Source of the DNA: Streptomyces odonnellii
Lineage (GTDB): Bacteria > Actinomycetota > Actinomycetes > Streptomycetales > Streptomycetaceae
NCBI RefSeq assembly: GCF_000981895.1
Contig: NZ_LATD01000166.1
Coordinates: forward strand, 1 to 34,926
Direction of reading: 5' to 3'
DNA length: 34,926 nt
Both the position numbers and the translations under genes were made by a program. How positions within the stretch are numbered: position 1 is the first letter of the stretch; every line of letters begins with the position of its first letter. A model generated the notes under the pieces. The model saw only the letters and a program-made list of their open reading frames with translations, was not told where the DNA came from and did not search any database. This document shows positions 16,179 through 28,456 of this stretch, piece after piece.

Positions 16179-17853
16179 CCTCGGCGGGCACCGGACGGAC
16201 GGGCGGCCTCGGCGTATGGACCGTTCCGAGCGACCGGTCCGGTTCGTGCACCTGGATCCGCTGCTGCTGTTCCCGCTCCTCCCGCTGCTCCGGTGACGGC
16301 GTCCGCTCCGGCGACGGCGCCGCGGACGGCGTCTCGTCGAACGGCGCCGGCCGCTCCGGGAGGAGGTCCAGGACCGCGCGGCGGTGTCGCTCGCTCGTCT
16401 CGTCGTCGTACGGATCGGGCGTCGCCGGGACCTGGATTCTGAGCACCGGGCCCGTACCGAGCCGCGCGTACCCCCGGCCGGGCGGGACGTCCGCCGTGGG
16501 CGTGGTGTGCGGCGGCATCCCGAGCACCGCTTCCACCTGCGGCGCCGCCACCGGCCCCAGGACCACCCGGGCGCGGGTGTGCGTGCGTACGGTCTCGTCC
16601 AGCGCGTCCAGATCGTCGAGCTGATCGGCGATCACCACCGTCACATGGGCGGCCCTGCCGTGGCGCAGCGGCACATGGAGCAGCTCCTGCGGATCCGGCC
16701 GCCCTTCGGCCTCCGCGAGCTGCCGGAAGACGCCCGGCCGGTCCACCAGGATCCACAGCGGCCGTTTGATGTCCTCGGGAGCGGGACGGCCCGACTGCCG
16801 GGCCTGGTTGGCGGCGATCAGCCGTCGCTCCGTCTCGTGCGCGGCCCACTCCAGCCCGGCCAGCGCTCCGGCCAGCCCGTACTCCACCGCGAGCACACCG
16901 GTGCGGCCGGTCATACAGGTGAACTCGCCCGTTCCGCTGCCCTCCACGATCAGCACGTCGCCGTGCCGGAGGGCCTGGAGGGCGATGGAGCGCAGCAGGC
17001 TGGTGACACCGCTGCCCGGCTGCCCCGCGACCAGCAGATGCGGCTCCGCCGAGCGCGGCCCGGTCCGCCAGAGCACCGGGGAAGCGTTCCGGTGCGCGTC
17101 GCCCACGACGACCGGCACGGTCCGCGGCACCGCCCCGTCGTCGGTGAAGCCGAGGACCGTCTCACCGGGGGCGGTGACGAAACGCTGGGCGGCGATCGAG
17201 GTGGTGAGGGCCGGCAGCACGGTCATCACAAGCTGGTTGGCCTCCTCGTGCCAGTCGAAGTGGTATTCACGTCCGCGTCCGGACTTGGCGTACAGCACCT
17301 GCTCGATCCGGGCGCGCGCCTCGGGCTCGCCGTCGGTGAAGTAGGCGGGATAGGCCAACTGGAGCCGGGTGAGCCGCCCGTGGGCGTCGAAGGCGTGCTC
17401 GCCGAACGCCTTGCTCCATTCCCCGCCATGGGCGAAGAGCGGACTCGGGTCCTCGGGAGCGGAGAGATACGGCACCAGCGCCTCGTACAGCGACTGGAGC
17501 CGCCGTGCCTCCGCCTCGTCGGGCCCGGTCCGCGCCGGCGGCGTACGGTCGCGCCCCTGCCAGGCGGCCACGCCCATCACCGTGACCAGGGCCAGCATCG
17601 GCCCGTACGGAATGAACGCGAGCACCAGCACACAGGCCGCGATCAGGAACAGCGCGGGACCGCGCCGGTCCTTGGGAGTGCCTGCCCACTTCTGGCGCCC
17701 CGCGGCGGCCAGCATCCGCAGACCCCGGGTGATGGTGATCAGCGGATGGAGAACGTCGGTGGCACCGTCGGCTGCCGTACGGGCCAGCTCACGGCCGCGC
17801 GCGATCCGGTCGCTGCCGCTGCTCAGAATGCGGGGGAGTGCTCGCCGGGCCAC
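16174..17853 (-). CDS. FtsK/TraB-like membrane protein with degenerate P-loop
   Basis: A 559-aa protein from GTG 17853 with AGGAGA 5 nt upstream. Two adjacent membrane segments (about residues 66-82 and 84-98) are followed by a large cytoplasmic domain with the layout of FtsK/SpoIIIE-type DNA pumps. The Walker A equivalent reads GQPGSGVTS (277-285), so the essential lysine is Val283; the Walker B-like strand is LWILVDRP (Asp371). ATP hydrolysis is doubtful unless it works with an active partner. The C-terminal 60 residues are Pro/Glu/Gln-rich and probably disordered. It follows a 64-aa membrane protein gene by 40 bp, an arrangement reminiscent of tra/spd genes of actinomycete conjugative elements, but no integrase or replication gene is present. 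Confidence 0.78.
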   Translation of the reverse strand: MARRALPRILSSGSDRIARGRELARTAADGATDVLHPLITITRGLRMLAAAGRQKWAGTPKDRRGPALFLIAACVLVLAFIPYGPMLALVTVMGVAAWQGRDRTPPARTGPDEAEARRLQSLYEALVPYLSAPEDPSPLFAHGGEWSKAFGEHAFDAHGRLTRLQLAYPAYFTDGEPEARARIEQVLYAKSGRGREYHFDWHEEANQLVMTVLPALTTSIAAQRFVTAPGETVLGFTDDGAVPRTVPVVVGDAHRNASPVLWRTGPRSAEPHLLVAGQPGSGVTSLLRSIALQALRHGDVLIVEGSGTGEFTCMTGRTGVLAVEYGLAGALAGLEWAAHETERRLIAANQARQSGRPAPEDIKRPLWILVDRPGVFRQLAEAEGRPDPQELLHVPLRHGRAAHVTVVIADQLDDLDALDETVRTHTRARVVLGPVAAPQVEAVLGMPPHTTPTADVPPGRGYARLGTGPVLRIQVPATPDPYDDETSERHRRAVLDLLPERPAPFDETPSAAPSPERTPSPEQREEREQQQRIQVHEPDRSLGTVHTPRPPVRPVPAEG

Positions 17854-17893
17854 GAAGGTCTCCTGTGGGTGCGGAAAGGGGAGCGGGCCGGAA

Positions 17894-18088
17894 TCAGAAC
17901 TTGATCCCGCCCAGGAGACCGGCGAGGCTGGCGCCCCCGGCCGTGATGCTCGGGGCGATGGCGGTGCCCGCGAGATAGAAGCCGAAGAGGGAGCACACCA
18001 TCGCGTGCGACGCCTTGAGTCCGTCCTTCCGGAAGAAGAGGAAGACGATGATTCCGAGCAGCACGACACCCGACACGGACAGAATCAT
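17894..18088 (-). CDS. Small two-segment membrane protein (64 aa)
   Basis: ATG 18088 has AGGAG 7 nt upstream. The protein is almost entirely hydrophobic: segment one VSGVVLLGIIVFLFF, a charged turn RKDGLK, segment two AMVCSLFGFYLAGTAIA, then a Gly/Ala-rich tail AGGASLAGLLGGIKF. It is the first gene of a two-gene operon with the FtsK-like protein and may be its membrane partner. In size and hydrophobicity it resembles small Spd-type proteins of Streptomyces plasmids, but that is an analogy, not a match. Confidence 0.75.
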   Translation of the reverse strand: MILSVSGVVLLGIIVFLFFRKDGLKASHAMVCSLFGFYLAGTAIAPSITAGGASLAGLLGGIKF

Positions 18089-18172
18089 GAGAGTTCTCCT
18101 GGTTGATGGGGACAGTCACCATGAGTTCTTCCAGAATCACGGAAAGTATCTATGCGATAAAAGGTGCAACGG

Positions 18173-18195
18173 AGTGAAATATCGGGTATTTCACT
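18173..18195. promoter_or_regulatory. Perfect palindrome in divergent AT-rich promoter region
   Basis: AGTGAAATA (18173-18181) and TATTTCACT (18187-18195) are perfect 9-bp arms around TCGGG. They lie in the 214-bp region between the small membrane protein gene (-) and the ankyrin gene (+), in an unusually AT-rich patch for this genome. It is a likely operator for one or both units; the regulator is unknown. Confidence 0.6.
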
Positions 18196-18302
18196 GCACT
18201 GGTCGACGCGGTGCCCCGCATGGCGCCGCAGTAGTCTGTCCGTCACTCGTACGGCGCAGATGCCGTACGTACCAGGTCAACAGCGTGAGAGGCGGTCCAC
18301 CG

Positions 18303-18695
18303 ATGAGCGAAACCCCGGATCCCGAGGTGGTGGCGCTGGCCACGAAGATCTTCGATCTGGCCAGGCACGGGGAGACCGGAGCGCTCACCGCGTACATCGA
18401 CGCCGGAGTGCCCGTGAATCTCACCAACGACCGGGGCGACTCGCTTCTGATGCTCGCCGCCTACCACGGCCACGCCGGGACGGTGGCCGCGCTGCTGGAG
18501 CGCGGCGCCGAGGCCTCCCGCGCCAACGACCGCGGCCAGACCCCGCTCGCCGGCGCGGTCTTCAAGGGCGAGGACGAGGTCATCAGGACCCTGCTCGCCG
18601 GCGGCGCCGATCCGGCGGAGGGGACGCCCTCCGCCGTGGATACCGCGCGGATGTTTGGGAAGACGGACCTTCTGGAGCTGTTCGAAGCCAGGTGA
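18303..18695 (+). CDS. Ankyrin repeat protein
   Basis: A 130-aa protein from ATG 18303 with a GAGAGGCGG ribosome binding site. About three ankyrin units fill it: HGETGALTAYIDAGVPVNLTN, DRGDSLLMLAAYHGHAGTVAALLERG, and DRGQTPLAGAVFKGEDEVIRTLLAGG, followed by a partial fourth. It is cytoplasmic, with no enzyme domain, and so probably a protein-binding adaptor. It is divergent from the FtsK-like pair; a functional link is possible but unproven. Confidence 0.88.
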   Translation: MSETPDPEVVALATKIFDLARHGETGALTAYIDAGVPVNLTNDRGDSLLMLAAYHGHAGTVAALLERGAEASRANDRGQTPLAGAVFKGEDEVIRTLLAGGADPAEGTPSAVDTARMFGKTDLLELFEAR

Positions 18696-18841
18696 GAGAC
18701 GTCGTAAATGTGGTCGCGGTGGCGAAATGGCTGGGTCATCATGACGTCGGGCCCGCAGTGGGCCACCGACGAGAGGCAGGGAAGATGGTCTGCGCTGAGC
18801 GGGAGACGACGGGCGGCGGGGCATGTTGCCGCACGGTCTGA

Positions 18842-18913
18842 GCCCTGTCCGCCGGATGGTACGCGGCGGGCAGGGCCTGGACCCGAGAGGGCCGGCACCG
18901 TGTCGCGGTGCCG
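18842..18913 (+). terminator. Two tandem hairpins after the ankyrin gene
   Basis: Hairpin 1: GCCCTGTCCGCC (18842-18853) pairs with GGCGGGCAGGGC (18865-18876), 12 bp with one G-U pair. Hairpin 2: CGGCACCG (18893-18900) pairs with CGGTGCCG (18906-18913). They lie about 150 bp after the ankyrin stop and 46 bp before the next gene. Confidence 0.55.
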
Positions 18914-18959
18914 CGTCGCACCCCCGGTCGCGTCAACAGCTTGATGTGAGGCTTCTTCC

Positions 18960-20378
18960 ATGTTCGATCCAGTCATAGCGCCGAGCGGCACGCTGCTCGG
19001 CCTGCTGCAGAGGGGCCGCGGTGACGGCACGCTGCACGCGCTCGCGGCGCCCCGTACGGAGGCGCTGGCCGCCCTGAACCACTGCGTACTGAACGACCCC
19101 AGGCACGACTGGCAGGTCGAGAACAGGTCGCTGTACTACGCGCGTCTCTACCTGGATCTGCACGGCGGACTCGACGCCGTCGACCGCCATCTCTTCGACG
19201 CCGAGGACCGGCTCGACACCGAGGAGTCACGGACCGGGCTCGCGCTCGCCGTCCTCGGCCACCTCGCCTCGTACGGCAGGCGCGACGCCCTGGAACTGCT
19301 CAGGCGGTACGCGGCGACCGGCGCCAACTGGGCCTGGGCGCTGGACGAACTGGCGCTGCGCGACGACGACACCGGACTGCGCTCACTGGCCGTACCGGTC
19401 CTCGCGCGGTTCCCCGCCACCCCCGAGGGCGACACCGAACTCGCCTCCGCCGTACGCGACGCCTTCGAGCCCCGGCCGTGGCGGCTGTGGGCCGACGATC
19501 CGCGGCAGGAGGTCGGCGCCCGGGTCAGGGCCGCCGGCGAACAGGGCTCGTTCGACCGCTGGCAGCGGCAGCTCCGGCCGAGCGGCCCACGGCCCGGCTG
19601 GAGCGTGGCGGCCGTCTTCGACTGGGCCCAGCAGGGCCTGGAGCGCGGCTCGGCGCTCCATGTGCCCGCGGCCCGCTGTCTGAGCGCGGTCGCCGGGCCC
19701 GAGGACCGGCCGCTGATCGTCGAGACCGCGCGCGGCGGACCGGACGGCGCCCGCAGCGCGGCGCTCCACTATCTCGCCGGGGCCGGTGACCCCGCCGTGC
19801 TCGACCTGATCGAGGCCGCCGCCGTCAGCCCGGACCGTACGGTCTCCGACGCGGCGGTCTCCGCCTTCGAGCGGATGTGCGGCGACGAGGCGGTCGACCG
19901 GGCCCGGGGCTGGGTGCACCGGCCCGACGCGCTCGGCGCGTCCGCGGCGGGCGTGCTCGCTTTCCGGGGCGGTACGCGCGACGCCCCGCTCGTGCTGGGC
20001 GCGCTGCGCGAGACCGTACGGGCCGAGGGGCCGGACGCGCCGCGGCTGTGGACGCTCGTCGACGGCGCGGGGCGGCTCGGGATCGTCTGCGCGGCGCCGG
20101 TGCTGCGCCATGTCTACCGGGAGACCGCCTCCTCCCAGCTCCGTGGCCGTACGGCCCGCGCCCTCGCCGCCACGGACCCCTCCTTCGCGACCGGGTTCGC
20201 CGTCGAATGCCTGTGGGACTGCGAGGAGACGACCAGAGAGGTCGCCGCGCTGCACGCCGAGACCGGCGATGTGCGGGTGGCGGAACGGCTGCGGCGGCTG
20301 GCCGCGGATCCGGCCGAGGAGGCCGAGGTGCAGACGGCGGTCCGCAGCCGGATCGGTCCGGACACGGCGACACGGTAG
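18960..20378 (+). CDS. HEAT-like repeat protein of unknown function
   Basis: A 472-aa protein from ATG 18960 with GTGAGG 8 nt upstream. It is Ala/Leu/Arg-rich and built of repeated helical pairs (for example AGDPAVLDLIEAAAVSPDRTV, DAAVSAFERMCGDEAV, GRLGIVCAAPVLRHVY), consistent with HEAT/armadillo-type repeats along its full length. It has no signal peptide, membrane segment or catalytic motif. A scaffold or adaptor role is plausible. Proteins of this type are common in Streptomyces but uncharacterised. Confidence 0.8.
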   Translation: MFDPVIAPSGTLLGLLQRGRGDGTLHALAAPRTEALAALNHCVLNDPRHDWQVENRSLYYARLYLDLHGGLDAVDRHLFDAEDRLDTEESRTGLALAVLGHLASYGRRDALELLRRYAATGANWAWALDELALRDDDTGLRSLAVPVLARFPATPEGDTELASAVRDAFEPRPWRLWADDPRQEVGARVRAAGEQGSFDRWQRQLRPSGPRPGWSVAAVFDWAQQGLERGSALHVPAARCLSAVAGPEDRPLIVETARGGPDGARSAALHYLAGAGDPAVLDLIEAAAVSPDRTVSDAAVSAFERMCGDEAVDRARGWVHRPDALGASAAGVLAFRGGTRDAPLVLGALRETVRAEGPDAPRLWTLVDGAGRLGIVCAAPVLRHVYRETASSQLRGRTARALAATDPSFATGFAVECLWDCEETTREVAALHAETGDVRVAERLRRLAADPAEEAEVQTAVRSRIGPDTATR

Positions 20379-20812
20379 AGAGTCGCGGGCCGGGCGGTCA
20401 TGAGCCCGGTCCGCGCGTGAAGAGCGTGAAGAGTCCGTGAAGAGCCCTAGGCCTGTGCGCTCGTACCTTCGTGGCCTCGGACCGGTTCGCTCGTAATCGG
20501 GTCATTCGTACTCGCTCGTGCGGGACGCGCGGCGGATCGGTGTGCCCGGCGCGCCCCTTGGTGCTTCCGGTGCGGGAACCAAACCGGAACCCTGACCGTT
20601 CACTGTGGTGATGGGCGGGCCCGGCGGTCGCCCGCCTGCCGCGGACGCGAGGTTCCGAGCGGCCCGATGATCTCGCTCCGTAAGGGAACCGGCACGCTCT
20701 GTGCATGGCGATCGCTTGCTGAGTGCTGCCCGCGTTTAATGCTCACGGGACGTTCCCCACACGTCAAGATCCACGTTGGCAGGGACACGTTCGGTGGGAC
20801 GAGAACACGAAT
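20379..20812. other. 434-bp intergenic region with short repeats and hairpins
   Basis: No gene is apparent. It contains three copies of CGTGAAGAG (20416-20424, 20425-20433, 20436-20444), an inverted repeat TTCCGGT/ACCGGAA (20565-20589) and a 7-bp-stem GC hairpin GGCGGGC/GCCCGCC (20614-20636), either of which may end the upstream transcript. A -10-like TTTAAT at 20735-20740 may belong to the promoter of the glycosyltransferase operon, but no good -35 is seen. Confidence 0.5.
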
Positions 20813-21931
20813 ATGCGTGTCGCCATAGTTACCGAGTCCTTCCCACCGGATGTCAACGGCGTAGCCCACTGCGCCCTCCAGACCGCCCGGCATCTCGCCG
20901 CCCGCGGCCATGACCCGCTCGTCATCGCCCCGTCAGTCGCCGGCGATGCCGAGATCGACGCACCGTGCCCCGTGGTACGCGTGCCCTCCGTGCCACTGCC
21001 CGGCTATCCGCAGGTGCGGGTGGCGCTGCCCAGCCGGCGGCTCGCGGCGACCATCACCGCCCACCGTGCCGAACTGGTCCACCTCGCGGGGCCGTTCGTG
21101 CTCGGCGTCCGCGGCATGACCGCCGCGTCGCGGCTCGGGGTGCCCGCCGTCGCCGTGTACCAGACCGATCTGGCCCACTACGCCCGTACGTACGTGGGCG
21201 CGGGCGAGGCGGCTGCGTGGCGCCGGATCCGCGCGGTGCACACCGCGGCCGACCGTACCCTCGCGCCTTCCAGCGCCGCCCTGCGCGATCTCACCGAGCA
21301 CGGCATCCCGCGGGTACGGCTCTGGCCGCGCGGCGTGGACACCGTACGGTTCCGCCCCGAGCTTCGAGACGAGGAACTGCGCCGTCAGCTCGCCCCCAAC
21401 GGGGAGCTGATCGTCGGTTATGTCGGGCGGCTCGCGCCCGAGAAGCATGTCGAACTCCTGGCGGGCGTCTGCGAACTGCCGGGTGTCCGGGTCGTGATCG
21501 TCGGGGACGGCCCCAGCGAGACCTCGCTGCGGAGCACGCTGCCCGGCGCGGTCTTCCTGGGCCGTACCACCGGTGACGCGCTGGCCCGTACCTTCGCCTC
21601 GTTCGACCTGTTCGCGCACACCGGGCCGTACGAGACCTTCTGCCAGACCGTGCAGGAGGCCATGGCCAGCGGGGTGCCGGTGATCGCGCCCGCCGCGGGC
21701 GGACCGCTCGACCTGGTCGACGACGGGCGCACCGGCACACTGGTCGCGCCGCTCGACGCCGATGCCGTGACCCAGGCGGTACGGGACCTCGCGCACGCGC
21801 CCGCGCTCCGCGAGGCCTACGGGCGCGCGGCACGGACCACCGTGGAGGGCAGGACCTGGGCCGTCGTCGGCGACCAGCTCATCGACCACTACCACGAGGT
21901 CATCGGCGCGCGTACGGCGGTGGTCGCGTGA
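20813..21931 (+). CDS. GT4 glycosyltransferase (MgtA/PimB-like)
   Basis: A 372-aa protein from ATG 20813; the ribosome binding site is weak. The N-terminus MRVAIVTESFPPDVNGVAHC is typical of actinobacterial GT4 mannosyltransferases acting on lipids (MgtA-like). The C-terminal Rossmann domain has VGYVGRLAPEKHVELL and the nucleotide-sugar E-x7-E motif (Glu274 and Glu282, ETFCQTVQE). It is predicted to use GDP-mannose or a similar donor at the inner face of the membrane, inferred from family. It overlaps the next gene by 4 bp (GTGA) and heads a four-gene coupled operon. Confidence 0.88.
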   Translation: MRVAIVTESFPPDVNGVAHCALQTARHLAARGHDPLVIAPSVAGDAEIDAPCPVVRVPSVPLPGYPQVRVALPSRRLAATITAHRAELVHLAGPFVLGVRGMTAASRLGVPAVAVYQTDLAHYARTYVGAGEAAAWRRIRAVHTAADRTLAPSSAALRDLTEHGIPRVRLWPRGVDTVRFRPELRDEELRRQLAPNGELIVGYVGRLAPEKHVELLAGVCELPGVRVVIVGDGPSETSLRSTLPGAVFLGRTTGDALARTFASFDLFAHTGPYETFCQTVQEAMASGVPVIAPAAGGPLDLVDDGRTGTLVAPLDADAVTQAVRDLAHAPALREAYGRAARTTVEGRTWAVVGDQLIDHYHEVIGARTAVVA

Positions 21932-23100
21932 GCGGCTTGCGCATCGTACGGCTGGCCAACTTCGTCACCCCGGCCTCGGGCGGGCTCCGTACCGCGCTCC
22001 AGGAGCTGGGCAGCGGGTATCTCGCGGCCGGGCACGAGCCGGTGCTGATCGTGCCGGGGGACCGGGAGTCGGACGAGGACACCGTGCAGGGCAGGGTGAT
22101 CACCCTGCCCGGTCCGGTCATTCCGGGCACCGGCGGCTATCGGGTGCTGACGGGCCGTCGGCGGCTGCGGCAGGTGCTCGAATCGCTCGGACCCGACCGG
22201 ATCGAAGTCTCCGACCGGACCACCCTGCGGTGGACGGGGGAGTGGGCGCGGCGCCACCGCGTGCCCTCGGTGATGGTCTCGCACGAGACGGCGGACGGAG
22301 TGCTGCGGACCTGGGGCGTGCCCGGGATGGCCGCCGAGCGGACCGCGGACCGGCTCAACATGCGGAGCGCCTGGGCGTATTCGCGGATCGTGTGCACCAC
22401 GGAGTGGTCGGAGCGCGAATTCCTGCGGATCGGCGCCCGCAACGTGGTGCGCGCGCCGCTCGGGGTCGATCTGAAGCGGTGCAGGCCGGAGCGGCGCAGC
22501 GAGGCACTGCGCGCCCGGTACGCGCGCGGCGCGGACGTACTGCTGGTGCTCGGCTCGCGGCTCTCGGTGGAGAAGCGGCCCGGCGCGGCGCTGGACGCGC
22601 TCGTGGAGCTGCGCGACCGGGGCGTACGAGCGGTGCTGGTCGTCGCGGGCGAGGGCCCGCTGCGGGCCGGACTGGTCCGCAAGGCGCGGGCGCTGCGGCT
22701 GCCCGCGCTGTTCCTCGGGCATGTGGCCGACCGCGAGTCGATGGCCGACCTCCAGGCCGCCGCCGACATCTGCCTGGCGCCGGGTCCGGCCGAGACCTTC
22801 GGACTCTCCGCGCTGGAGGCGCTGGCCTGCGGTACCCCGGTCGTGCCGAGCGCGTCGTCGGCGCTGCCCGAGGTGATCGGGGACGCCGGGGTGGCCGCGA
22901 TCGACAGCGCGGTGTCCTTCGCCGACGCGATCCAGGAGCTGCTGACCCGCCCGGAGGACGCCCGCCGCGCCGCGGCCCGCGCCCGCGCGGAGCTTTTCAG
23001 CTGGGACAACGCGGTGGCCGGCTTCCTGGCCGCGCACGACGCCCCGATGCTGAACAAGGTCCCCTCGCAGATCCGCCGCCCGGACGGAGCCCAGAGATGA
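21928..23100 (+). CDS. GT4 glycosyltransferase
   Basis: A 390-aa protein from GTG 21928, overlapping the previous stop. The GT4/GT-B layout is clear: RIVRLANFVTPASGGLRTAL at the start, VLGSRLSVEKRPGAALDAL in the donor domain, and E-x7-E at Glu289/Glu297 (ETFGLSALE) followed by ALACGTPVVPS. It is only distantly similar to its upstream neighbour, so the two probably act in sequence on one glycoconjugate. The acceptor is unknown. It ends in ATGA, overlapping the SGNH gene. Confidence 0.88.
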   Translation: MSGLRIVRLANFVTPASGGLRTALQELGSGYLAAGHEPVLIVPGDRESDEDTVQGRVITLPGPVIPGTGGYRVLTGRRRLRQVLESLGPDRIEVSDRTTLRWTGEWARRHRVPSVMVSHETADGVLRTWGVPGMAAERTADRLNMRSAWAYSRIVCTTEWSEREFLRIGARNVVRAPLGVDLKRCRPERRSEALRARYARGADVLLVLGSRLSVEKRPGAALDALVELRDRGVRAVLVVAGEGPLRAGLVRKARALRLPALFLGHVADRESMADLQAAADICLAPGPAETFGLSALEALACGTPVVPSASSALPEVIGDAGVAAIDSAVSFADAIQELLTRPEDARRAAARARAELFSWDNAVAGFLAAHDAPMLNKVPSQIRRPDGAQR

Positions 23101-24748
23101 CCCGCGGCGCGGACATCGCGGACCCGGTGCCGGACGGAGAGTGCGCGGGGACACAGCCGCGCATCTTCGTACGAGGCGCCGACCAGCCCGCTCTTCCGGA
23201 CCCCCGGGACCAGTCGGCCCCGGGCCGCCCGGCCGACGTGCCGGCCCCGCCCGGCGGCGACGCCGTACGCGCGCAGGTGCCCGCCGACGGTGCCGCCGGT
23301 ACGGCCCGCCCCGTTGAGGCGGTCGCGCCGGGATTCGGCGACGGTACGACCCGATCGGATCGGGCGGAGTCGGCCGACTCGCCGGTCCTCGACGGCGGCC
23401 CGGCGGGGACGACGCGCGTCGGCAGTTCTACGACGGTGGCCCCGGCCGTCCGGCCGGGTGCGACGGAAACGGGCGCTTACGACGGCGGCTCCAGCGGCCC
23501 AGCGGCCGGGCTGTCGGCGGCGAGCGACATCACGGGCGTTCCGCGCCAGCGGAGCCGTGATGCCGGGGCGACGGCAGTCGTTCCGGGCCCGTCCGGACCC
23601 GTACCGCCGCCGTCGGCGTCCGGTGTCGGGATGTCGGTCGCGGGCGTCGCCGGGGCGACCGCGCAGCCGACGGTCGATGCCGGGGCGTTGGACGGCGGCG
23701 GCGCCGGCGGGGCAGCGGTCACGAACGTACCGTCGCAGCCGGCGCACGGCGTCGAGTCGTCGGTCGCCGGGGCCGTCGCGCCCGCCAAGGCGGTCGGCGT
23801 CCGGGCCGAGCAGCGGCGGGGCAAGGGGCTGGTCATGTCGCCGCGCGCTCTGCGGTTCGCCGCGTTGGGGGACTCGCTCACCTCCGGCGTCGGTGACCCC
23901 GTCGACGGCGGGTGGCGCGGGTGGGCCGCGTTGCTCGGTGGAGCGCTCGGGCCCGCCCGGGCGGCCGGGGCCGGGGGCGAGAGCCCCGTACGGTTCCACA
24001 ACTTCGCCGTCAGCGGCGCCCTGACCCGCGATGTCGAGGAGGAGCAGGTCCCCGCGGTCCTCGACTTCGGCCCCGACATCGCCTCCGTCGTCGTCGGCGT
24101 CAATGACACGCTCCGCTGCGCCTTCGACATCCAGGACATAGCCCAGCGCCTCGACCGCGCCTGCGCGGCCCTCGCCGCCCGCGGCGCCGTCCTGCTGACC
24201 ACCTGTCTGCCCGACCCCGGGAGCATGCTCGGACTGCCTCTGCCGCTCGCCCGTCCCCTCGCCCGCCGCCAGCGCGCGCTCAACGCCGTCGTGCACGCCC
24301 TGGCCGCCCGCTACGACACGATCCATCTCCATATGGCCGACGCCGCCTGGGTCGGCGACCGGTCGCTGTGGAGCGCCGACCGGCTGCACCCCGGAGAACG
24401 CGGCCACCGCATGATCGCCGCGCGTTTCCACGCACCGCTCGCCGCGCGCGGTCTCGCCATCGGCCCTCCGCCGTCCCTGGAGGCCGACCAGGCCCCGCCC
24501 AGCCGCGCCGCCGTCATGTTGTGGCTCGCCACCAAGGGGGCCGGCTGGGTGGCGCGCCGCTGCCAGGACCTCCTGCCGGAGCTGCTGCGGCTCGCGGGCG
24601 ACGAGGTACGGCACTGGGCCCGCGGCACCAGCGCCCGTCTCGACGCCCACGCCGAACAGGCCCTCTCCCGGGCCCTCGCCACCCTGTCCCCGCTCTCCGC
24701 ACCGCTCGCACCGCTGTCGCCAGGTGTCCCGCTTGCGAGAATGGGGGA

Positions 24749-24752
<4 letters not shown>
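23097..24752 (+). CDS. SGNH/GDSL hydrolase with long disordered N-terminal extension
   Basis: ATG 23097 overlaps the upstream stop and gives 551 aa. Residues 1-245 are low-complexity, rich in Ala, Gly, Pro and Thr, with no recognisable domain or signal peptide, yet the frame is open and keeps high third-position GC. The SGNH domain follows: block I GDSLTSG (Ser260), Gly in NFAVSGAL, block III GVNDT (Asn336) and block V DRLHP (Asp428, His431). It is predicted to be an esterase or deacylase. An internal ATG at 23835 ([15 protein letters not shown]) would give a normal-size 305-aa enzyme and is a real alternative start. It is coupled by ATGA to the next gene. Confidence 0.8.
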
Positions 24753-28408
<3,656 letters not shown>

Positions 28409-28412
28409 CTGT

Positions 28413-28430
28413 CCGGGCCGCGCAGCCCGG
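28413..28430. terminator. Hairpin between converging oxoprolinase operons
   Basis: CCGGGC (28413-28418) and GCCCGG (28425-28430) with a 6-nt loop lie in the 48-bp gap between the HyuA-HyuB stop and the pxpC stop. It is short but well placed to act on both transcripts. Confidence 0.5.
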
Positions 28431-28456
28431 TGGGAGTGCTGTCGCCCGTGCCCGCT

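Noticed and set aside
16174..18088. Remnant integrative conjugative element (TraB/Spd genes)
   Set aside because: No integrase, excisionase, replication gene, tRNA or att-like direct repeats are present, and composition matches the neighbours. Only the analogy to tra/spd remains.
18173..18195. BldD binding site
   Set aside because: The AGTGA/TCACT ends are suggestive of the early BldD consensus, but the sequence does not fit the later 15-bp BldD box, so I do not name a regulator.
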